64,000 bases of DNA from Clostridiales bacterium. GTDB lineage: Bacteria > Bacillota > Clostridia > Saccharofermentanales > Saccharofermentanaceae. Where the stretch lies: NCBI GenBank assembly GCA_017529925.1, contig JAFXMZ010000022.1, forward strand, positions 124,001-188,000, written 5' to 3'. Below the pieces are notes generated by a model. The model worked only from the letters and a program-made list of their open reading frames with translations. It had not been told where the DNA came from and searched no databases. Of the stretch, positions 1-10,035 are shown piece after piece (position 1 is the stretch's first letter; every line of letters begins with the position of its first letter). The translations under genes and the position numbers were made by a program.

Positions 1-60
1 ATCCCCAAACAGGATAACTACACGGCGATAATGGTAAGGATGTCGAGAGGTGTCGTATGA
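1..60 (+). CDS. PP2C-type Ser/Thr phosphatase, C-terminal fragment
   Basis: Only the last 19 codons lie in the window, ending at TGA 58-60. The residues DNYTAIMVRM match the last conserved block of PPM/PP2C phosphatases (DNxTxIxV), in which the Asp binds a metal ion. The next gene's ATG (57) overlaps this stop as ATGA, so the two are translationally coupled. The family is known to dephosphorylate Ser/Thr or to act in anti-sigma pathways. Nothing here tells which. The family call rests on one motif. Confidence 0.55.
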   Translation: MPKQDNYTAIMVRMSRGVV

Positions 61-623
61 TCGAGTATTATACACTGATGCACAGAGGCGGTCGTGACGA
101 CTATCTTGATAATGTCTATATTAACCATGGCGAAAAGCTGACGGCGTTCCTCTATTACGGCAGTTCCGACAGGACGACCGAGGTCAGGAGCAACGAGGCA
201 AAGCTCGCCGGTGCGGTAGTCAGCGGAGGGCGCGGACGCCCTTTCGATGAGATAGCATCTGATGTTGCCATGTATATGGGAAATGAGAGCGAATATCTCC
301 TCATAAGGATCTCCAATGAGGAAGTGATGATCGATTCGCGTGGCGGTGTTTATGCAATGATAGCAAAGAAAGGCGATGTCAGGAGACTGCCAAACGGACT
401 TATGAAGCTCGATAACGGTGACAGGATAGTCTGCGGTACAACGAGATTCTATAAGAAGCTTACAAAGCCTGCGATATATACAGATGCCATGATATCCTTC
501 TCTTCTGAAGAATGGATGGATTTTATGGTATGCAGGATATCCGAGCAGACGATGCTCTCAGAGGGTAATCTTACCGCCATTACTTTCATCGTCAGGAATG
601 ACGAGATAAGGATAAAGGAATAG
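57..623 (+). CDS. degenerate PP2C-like (PPM fold) domain protein
   Basis: A 188-residue protein coupled by ATGA overlap to the PP2C gene upstream. Its second half has the layout of the PPM fold: a strand pair where GDSR-type sequence is expected (MIDSRGGVYAMI, about 92-103), then LDNGDRIVCGTTRFYKKL (about 118-135) where LxxGDxLLLxSDGL is expected, and GNLTAITFIVRN (about 170-181) in place of DNxTxIxV. The catalytic metal-binding aspartates of those blocks are therefore largely lost. I infer a non-catalytic or regulatory partner of the upstream phosphatase. It stops at TAG 621-623, two bases before the convergent tgt gene. The fold assignment is by eye and moderate. Confidence 0.55.
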   Translation: MIEYYTLMHRGGRDDYLDNVYINHGEKLTAFLYYGSSDRTTEVRSNEAKLAGAVVSGGRGRPFDEIASDVAMYMGNESEYLLIRISNEEVMIDSRGGVYAMIAKKGDVRRLPNGLMKLDNGDRIVCGTTRFYKKLTKPAIYTDAMISFSSEEWMDFMVCRISEQTMLSEGNLTAITFIVRNDEIRIKE

Positions 624-625
624 AC

Positions 626-2805
<2,180 letters not shown>

Positions 2806-2821
2806 GTGGATAATAATATCA
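2806..2821 (-). promoter_or_regulatory. queA promoter, probable leaderless start
   Basis: On the minus strand TGATATTAT (extended -10; hexamer 2813-2818) is followed by seven bases and then the queA ATG. A transcript starting at the usual distance would begin at or next to the start codon. No Shine-Dalgarno sequence is present. Confidence 0.6.
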
Positions 2822-2835
2822 CGAACGGTCTGTGT

Positions 2836-2864
2836 TTGCTATTTTCTTTTTATATTATTATAAT
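2836..2864 (+). promoter_or_regulatory. rdgB promoter
   Basis: TTGCTA (2836-2841), 17-base spacer, TATAAT (2859-2864). It gives a leader of about 40 bases with a GGGGATGAGA ribosome binding site before ATG 2914. Confidence 0.6.
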
Positions 2865-2913
2865 CATCCAGGTAAAAATACTAATCGAAAGAGAAGCAAG
2901 GGGATGAGATAAG

Positions 2914-3504
2914 ATGAGGATCATCATTGCGACCGGTAATATGGATAAGGTCAGGGAGATAAACGAGCTCCTTGAAGGAACGGAATTTGAGGCCGTATCT
3001 ATGAAGGAGGCGGGGATCAGCGTCGACATCGATGAGAATGCCGATTCATTCAGGGGTAATGCCCTGATCAAGGCAAGGGCAGTCAGCAAGTTTACCGATG
3101 ATTACGTTATGGCCGATGATTCGGGACTGTGTATCGATGCTCTGGATGGTGCCCCCGGTATCTATTCAGCAAGATTCTGCGGCGAAGACTCCACATATGA
3201 AGAGAAGTTCAAGAAGATCTTCGAGATGCTGGAAGGTGTTCCGGAAGAGAAGAGGACGGCTCACTTTACATGCGCTGTTGCAGTCGTAAGACCTGATAAG
3301 AGCGAGTTTACGGTCGAGGAATACTTTGAGGGCGTGCTCCACGAGAAGCCCTGTGGCGAGAACGGATTCGGATATGATCCGATCTTCTATGTGCCCGAGT
3401 ATAAGATGACGAGTGCCCAGATGAGTCCTGAGCTCAAGAACAGCATGAGTCATCGCGGCAAGGCTCTTCGTGCCATGGTTGAAAAGCTTTTCGAAAAGTG
3501 TTAA
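2914..3504 (+). CDS. rdgB: XTP/dITP diphosphatase (RdgB/HAM1)
   Basis: 196 residues, normal for the family, which hydrolyses dITP, dXTP and related non-canonical purine triphosphates to monophosphates so that they are not built into DNA or RNA. The family signatures are clear: ATGNMDKVREI at the N-terminus, DDSGLCIDALDGAPGIYSAR near residue 68, GFGYDPIF near 150 and SHRGKALRAM near the C-terminus. The start ATG has a ribosome binding site 7-12 bases upstream. It stands alone, divergent from queA and followed 75 bases later by pheB. Confidence 0.95.
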   Translation: MRIIIATGNMDKVREINELLEGTEFEAVSMKEAGISVDIDENADSFRGNALIKARAVSKFTDDYVMADDSGLCIDALDGAPGIYSARFCGEDSTYEEKFKKIFEMLEGVPEEKRTAHFTCAVAVVRPDKSEFTVEEYFEGVLHEKPCGENGFGYDPIFYVPEYKMTSAQMSPELKNSMSHRGKALRAMVEKLFEKC

Positions 3505-3579
3505 TATCTCACGTACGCGTACAATTGTCCACCGATCGCGGACTGTTTGCACAGCAAGGCAGAGAGGAGATAAGCACTT

Positions 3580-4026
3580 ATGATCGAAGAATCCACCGAA
3601 TACTTCCTCGTTGACAAAAAAGTACTTCCCGAAGTCTTTATCAAGGTAATGGAAGTCAAGCAGCGTCTTAATACCGGCGAATCCGTATCGGTCAATGAAG
3701 CTGTAAGGAAGACCGGTCTTTCGAGAAGTGCCTACTATAAGTACAAGGACTCCGTCCTGCCTTTCTTTGAGGCGACAAACGGTAAGAAGGTCACTCTCCT
3801 TATAACGGTAGAGAACTTTCAGGGGATACTGTCATCTATCCTCAACGTCATCGCCGGATCAAAGGCAAATATCCTTACGATCAACCAGAATATCCCGATC
3901 AACGGACTTGCCGACATATCGATCTCGCTCGAGACTGTATCGATGCTCGGAAGTGTTGAGGATATACTGACCGATATCAAGAAGATCGCGGGGATAAGGT
4001 CGTGCAAGATATTAAGCAGAGAATAA
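3580..4026 (+). CDS. pheB: ACT domain protein, PheB / UPF0735 family
   Basis: 148 residues. The N-terminal half is a short helix-turn-helix-like region (NEAVRKTGLSRSAYYKYKDSV, about 46-66) and the C-terminal half (about 70-146) is an ACT domain starting KVTLLITVENFQGILSSILNVIA. ACT domains bind amino acids. The PheB family commonly sits beside homoserine dehydrogenase in Firmicutes, as here (13 bases to hom), and is thought to be regulatory. Its ligand is not known from sequence. The ribosome binding site is GAGGAG, 8-13 bases before ATG 3580. Confidence 0.85.
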   Translation: MIEESTEYFLVDKKVLPEVFIKVMEVKQRLNTGESVSVNEAVRKTGLSRSAYYKYKDSVLPFFEATNGKKVTLLITVENFQGILSSILNVIAGSKANILTINQNIPINGLADISISLETVSMLGSVEDILTDIKKIAGIRSCKILSRE

Positions 4027-4039
4027 AAAGTCAGGAGAT

Positions 4040-5260
4040 ATGAGAATGATCAATGTAGCTATTTTAGGTTTCGGTGTCGTCGGCGCAGGTGCTGCCGAAG
4101 TCATCAGGATGAATGCCGATAAGATAGAGAATCACCTGGGTGAGCCTCTCAGAGTCAAGAAGATCCTTGATATCAGGGATTTTCCGGACAGCCCTTTCGC
4201 TGATCTTGTAACACATGAGGCTTCCGATGTATTTGATGATCCCGAGATTAAGGTCGTGATCGAGACGATCGGCGGTGCGAAGATCGCATATGAGTTTACA
4301 AAGACTGCACTTTCGAAGGGAAAGAGCGTTGTAACGAGCAATAAGGAACTCGTAGCGACACACGGTCCCGAGCTCATGAAGATAGCCCAGGATAACGGAT
4401 GCCAGTATCTTTACGAGGCGGCCGTAGGCGGCGGTATCCCGATCATCAGGCCTCTTCACAGATGTCTGGCTGCAAACAGGATCATGAGGATCGCAGGTAT
4501 CGTAAACGGAACGACGAACTATATCCTTTCGAGCATGAAGTCTTCGGGCCTTTCCTATGATGAGGCCCTTAAGGAAGCACAGGCAAAAGGATATGCCGAG
4601 CAGAATCCCTCTGCCGACGTTGACGGTATCGATGCACAGAGGAAGCTCTCGATCCTTTCGTCCATAGCTCTCGAAGGCGAATATGTATCTCCCGAAGAGA
4701 TCCATACAAAGGGTATTTCCGAGATAAAGCTGGATGACATCAACTTTGCTACAAGGATCGGATGCAATATCAAGCTCCTTGCCGTATTCTCCAATATGGA
4801 GGGCAATCAGCCTTCAGCATATGTCGCTCCTCACTTCGTATCAAAGAAATCCCAGCTCGCACCGGTCGAGGGTGTCTTCAATGCGATCCTCGTTAAGGGA
4901 AATGCGGTAGGTACGACGATGTACTACGGCAGGGGAGCAGGAAAGCTTCCTACGGCCTCCGCTGTCGTAGCTGATGTCCTCGAGGCTTCACGTGCACCCG
5001 AGACGACAGCCTACACGAAGAACTGGTACGTTCCGGAAAAGAGAGTAACGGCTGAATACGGAGATATAGTCTCCAATTATGTTGTAAGGGCGAAAGCAGG
5101 TTCCATGGAGAATCTCGTCGATAAGTTCTCAGCTTATACTCAGAAGCAGGTATGGGACGGAAATGACTGCTGTGCGATAATCGTCTACGGTATCGCGAAT
5201 AAGGATATCGACGCTCTTGCATCATCGGTAGGCGGAAGCTATCTGCATTATATGGAATGA
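4040..5260 (+). CDS. hom: homoserine dehydrogenase
   Basis: 406 residues. It reduces aspartate semialdehyde to homoserine, the branch step to threonine and methionine. An N-terminal Rossmann motif (VAILGFGVVGAGAAEVI), the substrate block GGGIPIIRPL near residue 135, GIVNGTTNYIL near 155 and the catalytic region DVDGIDAQRKLSILS near 200 are all present. A C-terminal ACT-like segment (about 330-400) suggests feedback control by threonine, as in other Gram-positive enzymes. It follows pheB in an operon, and a strong terminator lies 27 bases downstream. The aspartate kinase of the pathway is at 43987 in this window. Confidence 0.96.
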   Translation: MRMINVAILGFGVVGAGAAEVIRMNADKIENHLGEPLRVKKILDIRDFPDSPFADLVTHEASDVFDDPEIKVVIETIGGAKIAYEFTKTALSKGKSVVTSNKELVATHGPELMKIAQDNGCQYLYEAAVGGGIPIIRPLHRCLAANRIMRIAGIVNGTTNYILSSMKSSGLSYDEALKEAQAKGYAEQNPSADVDGIDAQRKLSILSSIALEGEYVSPEEIHTKGISEIKLDDINFATRIGCNIKLLAVFSNMEGNQPSAYVAPHFVSKKSQLAPVEGVFNAILVKGNAVGTTMYYGRGAGKLPTASAVVADVLEASRAPETTAYTKNWYVPEKRVTAEYGDIVSNYVVRAKAGSMENLVDKFSAYTQKQVWDGNDCCAIIVYGIANKDIDALASSVGGSYLHYME

Positions 5261-5287
5261 TCCTCCATATTTATCCATGAGATCAAA

Positions 5288-5325
5288 AACGGGCACCTCT
5301 TACTGAAGAGATGCCCGTTATCTTT
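5288..5325. terminator. bidirectional terminator between hom and glnA
   Basis: A 14-bp stem (5288-5301 with 5306-5319, one G-U type mismatch) with loop ACTG. It is flanked by an A-run on one side and a T-rich tail on the other, so it can serve both hom and the convergent glutamine synthetase gene. Confidence 0.85.
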
Positions 5326-5339
5326 ATGCTTTATCGTTA

Positions 5340-7250
5340 TCAGATCTGATTGTCACAGTATTCCTTATAGAGTACGGCCAGTTCAGCCATATCGCCGTTC
5401 ATCCTTACCTGGAGTCTTGAGATGTCCTTAAGGGAATGAGACTCGATCGCATTCTTGATAAGTGTGAATACAGATGTAGACTCGGTGGAATCCTTGGCGA
5501 GAGTCGTCTTCATCTTCTCGATGTCGCTCCACATATCATCATCGACTGCATTCGCGGAAGTATGACGCTTCGTTATGCCGCGGATGGTCGTGAGATTGGA
5601 GGGGATGATCCTCTCCAGAAGTTCCATCTGCCATTTGTCGAGCATGGCATGTGAATAGGAAGAAAGTATCTTCTCGTTGAAAACATTACCGGAACAGAGG
5701 ATCTCCGTAACGGAATCGTCTGAGATAAAATTCTTGAGCGAATCGTAAACAGTGGCAGGAGGGACGCCGAAGAGCCTGTCTCTCTCATCTTCGCTCATCT
5801 CCTCGAAAATATCCTCTTCACATCTGTAGAGCCTGTCCTTATCGAGATAATCGGCCTCTTCTCCGTAAGGCTTGATGAACTCATTCTCGAGCTGTTCAGT
5901 CGTCTTGCCGGAAGAGAGCGCGTAGTCGATGCCGTTGAGCATGCACTGATATATAGCGGACAGGCAAAGATATGTATTCGTGTGAGGGTTAGGTGAGCGG
6001 AGCTCGAACCTGGTAGCATGTGAAGTATTCTCGGATCTTACGACACCTAAGAGTACCGTTCTGTTACGGGAAGGTGTAAGGACATCCTTACCGATAGATG
6101 CAACTGCATGCGTAGGAGCCTCAAAACCGGGCTGCAGCCTCATGAATGCATCCGTTGTAGCCGAAACAAAAGGATTGATAAGATCGTAATGCTTCATGAT
6201 GCCCATAAGGGAACCCCAGCCGATCCTGCTCAGGTAATCCTTCTTCAGATCGGAGGGAGCAAAGAGATTGACTTTCTTTCCGTTCTTAAGGAAGGCTACG
6301 GCGTTGACATGCGTATGTTCGCCTGATCCGGCTACACCGGGTATAGGCTTGGCATCAAAGCTTACTTCGAGACCGTGCATCCTGAAGATCTCCTTGATGA
6401 GGATCCTGGCCGTAAGCTCATAATCGGCACCCTGGAGGGCATCAGAATACCTCCAGTCGACTTCGAGCTGCTCCATGATGGAGTGGAAATCACCTGTAGA
6501 CGTAACTGCAGCCTTTACACCGCCGACTTCCTTATGTCCCATCTCGGGATTAAAACCGTAGTTTGCAAGAACAAGGATAACCTGCTCGAGAGCGGTCCTT
6601 ACCACGCCCTTTGTCCTTTTCCAGTAGGACTCCTTGAGGACCTGTGAGATAGAGAGCTGTTCCGTGCTTATCTTCTCGTCAGGGGAGTTGACCCAGAACT
6701 CGAGTTCCGTTGCCATGATGAGCGTTATCCTGTCCAGATCGTCATGGGAGAAGCCGTATTCCTCGCAAAGTCCGGGATCGTTCTCGAAAAGAGCCTTTAC
6801 ACGCTCTTCGAAGTAGCCTGCGCTCTTCTTGAGGACTGATCTGGAGCAGACCGGCTCACCGTTATGATAGAGGAATGAAGGGATCCTGAGAGTTCCGACG
6901 GGAAGTCCGGTCTTCACATCTATATGCTCGTAGTTATAATCGATATACCAGACGACATTGGGGTCCGGAACAAGGTCGACCTTTCCGTCGTTCAATGTGG
7001 CGATGCCGGGGAGAACAACGGAGGAGCCGTCTGTCTGAACGGCCGCGCCGTCAAGATAGTTTTGCAGATTATCGTGAAAATCTCCGATCGGGATCCTCTC
7101 ATCGGTGTCATTTCCGGCAAGATCTATGGCTGCCAGTGAAACGAACTTGATCTCGGGATGAGCCTCAAGGATAGCAGTTATGTCCTCTACAGAGTGCTTC
7201 TGGGGAGGAATAATGCACAATAAGTCGGGGTTAACTCTGAAATCTGTCAT
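5340..7250 (-). CDS. glnA: glutamine synthetase, long clostridial type
   Basis: 636 residues, much longer than the ~445-470 of type I enzymes and near the long clostridial (GSIII-like) form. It makes glutamine from glutamate, ammonia and ATP. The beta-grasp start (EIKFVSLAAIDLAGNDTDERIPI) carries an insertion, followed by AVQTDGSSVVLPGIATL. The catalytic half has MATELEFWV (metal-binding Glu), GSGEHTHVN (about 318-326) and FELRSPNPHTNTYLCLSA (about 416-433). The C-terminal ~150 residues are helical and extra to type I enzymes. A ribosome binding site AGAAGG lies inside an unusual dyad (7251-7285). The exact subclass is my judgement. Confidence 0.9.
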   Translation of the reverse strand: MTDFRVNPDLLCIIPPQKHSVEDITAILEAHPEIKFVSLAAIDLAGNDTDERIPIGDFHDNLQNYLDGAAVQTDGSSVVLPGIATLNDGKVDLVPDPNVVWYIDYNYEHIDVKTGLPVGTLRIPSFLYHNGEPVCSRSVLKKSAGYFEERVKALFENDPGLCEEYGFSHDDLDRITLIMATELEFWVNSPDEKISTEQLSISQVLKESYWKRTKGVVRTALEQVILVLANYGFNPEMGHKEVGGVKAAVTSTGDFHSIMEQLEVDWRYSDALQGADYELTARILIKEIFRMHGLEVSFDAKPIPGVAGSGEHTHVNAVAFLKNGKKVNLFAPSDLKKDYLSRIGWGSLMGIMKHYDLINPFVSATTDAFMRLQPGFEAPTHAVASIGKDVLTPSRNRTVLLGVVRSENTSHATRFELRSPNPHTNTYLCLSAIYQCMLNGIDYALSSGKTTEQLENEFIKPYGEEADYLDKDRLYRCEEDIFEEMSEDERDRLFGVPPATVYDSLKNFISDDSVTEILCSGNVFNEKILSSYSHAMLDKWQMELLERIIPSNLTTIRGITKRHTSANAVDDDMWSDIEKMKTTLAKDSTESTSVFTLIKNAIESHSLKDISRLQVRMNGDMAELAVLYKEYCDNQI

Positions 7251-7292
7251 GTTCTGTCTACCTTCTCTTTCATTTATGACAGAACAATTGTA
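7251..7292 (-). promoter_or_regulatory. glnA control region with GTTCTGTC dyad
   Basis: A perfect 8-bp inverted repeat (7251-7258 and 7278-7285) separated by 19 bases. The inner arm touches the glnA start codon and the ribosome binding site lies in the loop. A possible -10 (TACAAT on the minus strand, 7287-7292) would place the transcript start inside the outer arm, so this could be either an operator or an RNA hairpin. Confidence 0.45.
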
Positions 7293-7309
7293 GCATATAA
7301 TAATAACGC

Positions 7310-8191
7310 GTGCACATTATCATACATGCTCAAATATGCCCAAAAATCACCTTGATTTTTCGCCCTTTCTTGATGCAAAATCAATCTATGCGCAATTCGA
7401 TACTCGAAATCTTCAAACTTGAGGATCTAAGGAGCCCGTGGACTTCCAGACTTCTGTTCCTTCTACTGCTCCTCATCCGTTCATTCCCGATCCTGGCTCC
7501 CATCGGAGACACCGATTTTACGGCATTTTATGACTGGGCCGAGACCATGCTCAATGATACGGAGAAGATGGCGAATGCTACGGTTGCCGATATTCCGCTG
7601 ACTAAGGGAAATCTCCTGTTCCTGGGCATTTCATTTGCCTCTCTGTTCCTTTGTGTAATGGCTTCTACGATCTATTCGGGCATATACATCAGGGAGTACA
7701 GAATGGGGAAGGATGATAATACTCTTCCCGTCATAAAGACAGGAAATATGATTGGAAGGCTCTTTCTCATGACCCTGCTCCTGGCTGTGATCTCCGTTCC
7801 TGCTGCGGCGGTTTCCGTATTCTTTATCTTCGTAATGGTGATGGCGGTGCCCTGTATCATAATGTATCCTTCGTGCTACCTGTCAGGGGATTCCGGTATC
7901 TTCGGAGCTGCAAAGGACATGATATACAGGACCAGGGGTTATTACTTAACCAATGCTAAGAATATATGCATAATACTCCTTCTCAACTGGATCCTCGGCT
8001 TTATCCCTACGCTGATAGAGCAGGTGTCGGAGCCGGCGGCCATGATAACGGAATCTTTTATATTTGTTTTTATTCTCCTTGCGCTCGCAAGATATGCGGG
8101 TATAATCTATTGTAGGCTTTTGGAGCATCCCTATGTTCCGGAACCGGTTGGAACACCTGATAATGACATTCCTGACAATTACAGGGATTGA
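7310..8191 (+). CDS. integral membrane protein of unknown function
   Basis: I do not recognise a family with certainty. The protein has about five or six hydrophobic segments: near residues 48-62, 105-122, 144-178, 222-235 and 246-260 in the longest reading. The end (after 270) is a short polar cytoplasmic-type tail. The longest frame starts at GTG 7310, eight bases after a TATAAT (7296-7301), which would make it leaderless. The ATG at 7388 (MRNSILEIFKLEDL) is the alternative and has no ribosome binding site either. The gene is alone between the divergent glnA and malic enzyme. Confidence 0.7.
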   Translation: MHIIIHAQICPKITLIFRPFLMQNQSMRNSILEIFKLEDLRSPWTSRLLFLLLLLIRSFPILAPIGDTDFTAFYDWAETMLNDTEKMANATVADIPLTKGNLLFLGISFASLFLCVMASTIYSGIYIREYRMGKDDNTLPVIKTGNMIGRLFLMTLLLAVISVPAAAVSVFFIFVMVMAVPCIIMYPSCYLSGDSGIFGAAKDMIYRTRGYYLTNAKNICIILLLNWILGFIPTLIEQVSEPAAMITESFIFVFILLALARYAGIIYCRLLEHPYVPEPVGTPDNDIPDNYRD

Positions 8192-8228
8192 ATTATAAAT
8201 TCAAACAATATACATACCGGAGGTCGTT

Positions 8229-9410
8229 ATGGACAACAAAGAACTGGCAATTCAGAAGCATACTGAGTGGGGAGGAAAGATCGAAGTAATCGCACGTGCA
8301 CCCGTAGATTCCAAGGAGGCGCTTGCAATTGCCTATACACCCGGTGTTGCAGAGCCTTGCCTCGAGATATCAGATAATGTGGATCTCTCATACAAATACA
8401 CAAGAAGACACAATCTCGTTGCAGTAGTTACTGACGGTACGGCTGTACTCGGACTCGGTGACATCGGACCTGAGGCAGGAATGCCCGTTATGGAAGGAAA
8501 GTGCGCTCTCTTCAAGGCTTTCGGAGATGTTGATGCTTTCCCTCTCTGCATCCGTTCCAAGGATGTCGATGATATCGTCAATACTGTTGCTCTCCTCGCA
8601 GGATCCTTCGGAGGCGTAAACCTCGAGGATATCTCAGCTCCCAGATGTTTTGAGATCGAGAAGAAGCTCAAGGAGAGAGAAGATGTTGATATCCCGATCT
8701 TCCACGACGATCAGCACGGTACTGCCGTTATCACACTTGCAGGTATGATCAATGCTCTTAAGCTCACAGGCAAGCACATCGATGATATATCAGTCGTAGT
8801 TTCCGGTGCAGGTGCTGCAGCTATCGCTATCACGAAGCTCCTTATCTCGAGAGGACTCAAGGACGTTGTCCTCTGCGACAGAAGAGGTGCTGTATATAAG
8901 GGAAGAGGACAGAACATGAACCCTGTAAAGAACGAGATCGCCGAGATCACGAACAAGCAGGGCAAGAAGGGCCTTCTCGCTGATGTTATCAAGGGTGCTG
9001 ACGTCTTTATCGGCGTTTCCGCTCCCGGTGTTCTTACTGCAGAAATGGTCAAGACGATGGCTCCCAACCCCATCATCTTTGCATGCGCTAACCCTACACC
9101 TGAGATCATGCCTGATGAGGCTCTCGCTGCAGGTGCTGCTGTAGTAGCTACAGGCCGTTCTGATTTCCCGAACCAGGTCAATAACGTTCTTGCATTCCCC
9201 GGTATCTTCAGAGGTGCTCTCGATGTACGTGCCTCCGATATCAATGATGCAATGAAGATCGCCGCAGCAGACGCGATCGCGTCCCTCGTTTCCGACGAGG
9301 AGCTCCGCGCGGATTACATCCTCCCGGATGCATTCGATCCCCGCGTAGGAAAGACGGTTGCTGAGGCAGTTGCAAAGGCTGCAAGAGATTCAGGAGTAGC
9401 AAGGATCTGA
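8229..9410 (+). CDS. NAD(P)-dependent malic enzyme
   Basis: 393 residues, the short bacterial form of malic enzyme, which oxidatively decarboxylates malate to pyruvate and CO2. Visible are AIAYTPGVAEPC (about 31-42) with the catalytic Tyr, the divalent-metal block FHDDQHGTAVI (about 158-168) and the Rossmann motif VVSGAGAAAIAI (about 185-196). The end has the family's NNVLAFPGIFRGALD. The codon choice is strongly biased, as in the gdhA gene of this window, suggesting high expression. A GGAGG lies 5-9 bases before the ATG, and a strong terminator follows. Cofactor preference cannot be read reliably. Confidence 0.95.
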   Translation: MDNKELAIQKHTEWGGKIEVIARAPVDSKEALAIAYTPGVAEPCLEISDNVDLSYKYTRRHNLVAVVTDGTAVLGLGDIGPEAGMPVMEGKCALFKAFGDVDAFPLCIRSKDVDDIVNTVALLAGSFGGVNLEDISAPRCFEIEKKLKEREDVDIPIFHDDQHGTAVITLAGMINALKLTGKHIDDISVVVSGAGAAAIAITKLLISRGLKDVVLCDRRGAVYKGRGQNMNPVKNEIAEITNKQGKKGLLADVIKGADVFIGVSAPGVLTAEMVKTMAPNPIIFACANPTPEIMPDEALAAGAAVVATGRSDFPNQVNNVLAFPGIFRGALDVRASDINDAMKIAAADAIASLVSDEELRADYILPDAFDPRVGKTVAEAVAKAARDSGVARI

Positions 9411-9434
9411 TAAGAGCCTTTACGATGAAAGACA

Positions 9435-9472
9435 GGGAACCGTCTCATATGAAGAGACGGTTCCTCTTTTAT
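9435..9472 (+). terminator. malic enzyme terminator
   Basis: An 11-bp perfect stem (9436-9446 with 9454-9464), 7-base loop, then CTTTTATT. Confidence 0.85.
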
Positions 9473-9546
9473 TAATAATTATTTGTATGCGTAAAGCGTG
9501 TATGTTAAAATTATTCAGTTAAACAGGAGGAAAGGAATTAACGGAT

Positions 9547-10035
9547 ATGATCGATAATATTGAACTACTGAGGACCATTGAGAAGAACGCAAGACTTTCC
9601 GCAGCCGAACTCGCGACTATGCTCGGAGCATCCGAGGCAGAGGTAGAGGCTGAGATCAAGAGACTTAAGGATGAGAAGATCATCCTCGGATATACGACTG
9701 AGATCAACTGGGAGAAGACATATCCCGAGCATGTTACCGCAATGATCGAAGTCAGGATCACACCTGTCCGTAATCAGGGATTTGATCATATTTCCAATAT
9801 CCTGAGCCAGTATGACAAAGTTACCGCATGCTATCTGATGTCAGGCGGATTCGATCTTATGCTCATATATGAGGATGACAATCTCCGTGATATCGCGAGC
9901 TTTGTATATGAGAAGGTAGCGACTCTCGAGGGAGTGCTTTCGACGTCGACACACTTCATCCTCAAGAAATATAAAGCTAACGGCATCATCTTTGAGTCCT
10001 CGAAGAATGACGACAGGCAGGCGATCGTTTTATGA
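9547..10035 (+). CDS. Lrp/AsnC family transcriptional regulator
   Basis: 162 residues. An N-terminal helix-turn-helix (LLRTIEKNARLSAAELATMLGASEAEVEAEIKRL, cut here into its two parts: 6-20 and 21-39) is followed by the effector-binding RAM domain (about 65-150) with the AMIEVRITPV strand and the CYLMSGGFDLML block. The family senses amino acids and regulates amino acid metabolism. Its end overlaps the start of the aminotransferase gene as ATGA (10032-10035), so the two are co-translated, and the aminotransferase or its substrate is the likely target. The ribosome binding site AGGAGG is strong, spaced 15 bases from ATG 9547. Confidence 0.9.
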   Translation: MIDNIELLRTIEKNARLSAAELATMLGASEAEVEAEIKRLKDEKIILGYTTEINWEKTYPEHVTAMIEVRITPVRNQGFDHISNILSQYDKVTACYLMSGGFDLMLIYEDDNLRDIASFVYEKVATLEGVLSTSTHFILKKYKANGIIFESSKNDDRQAIVL

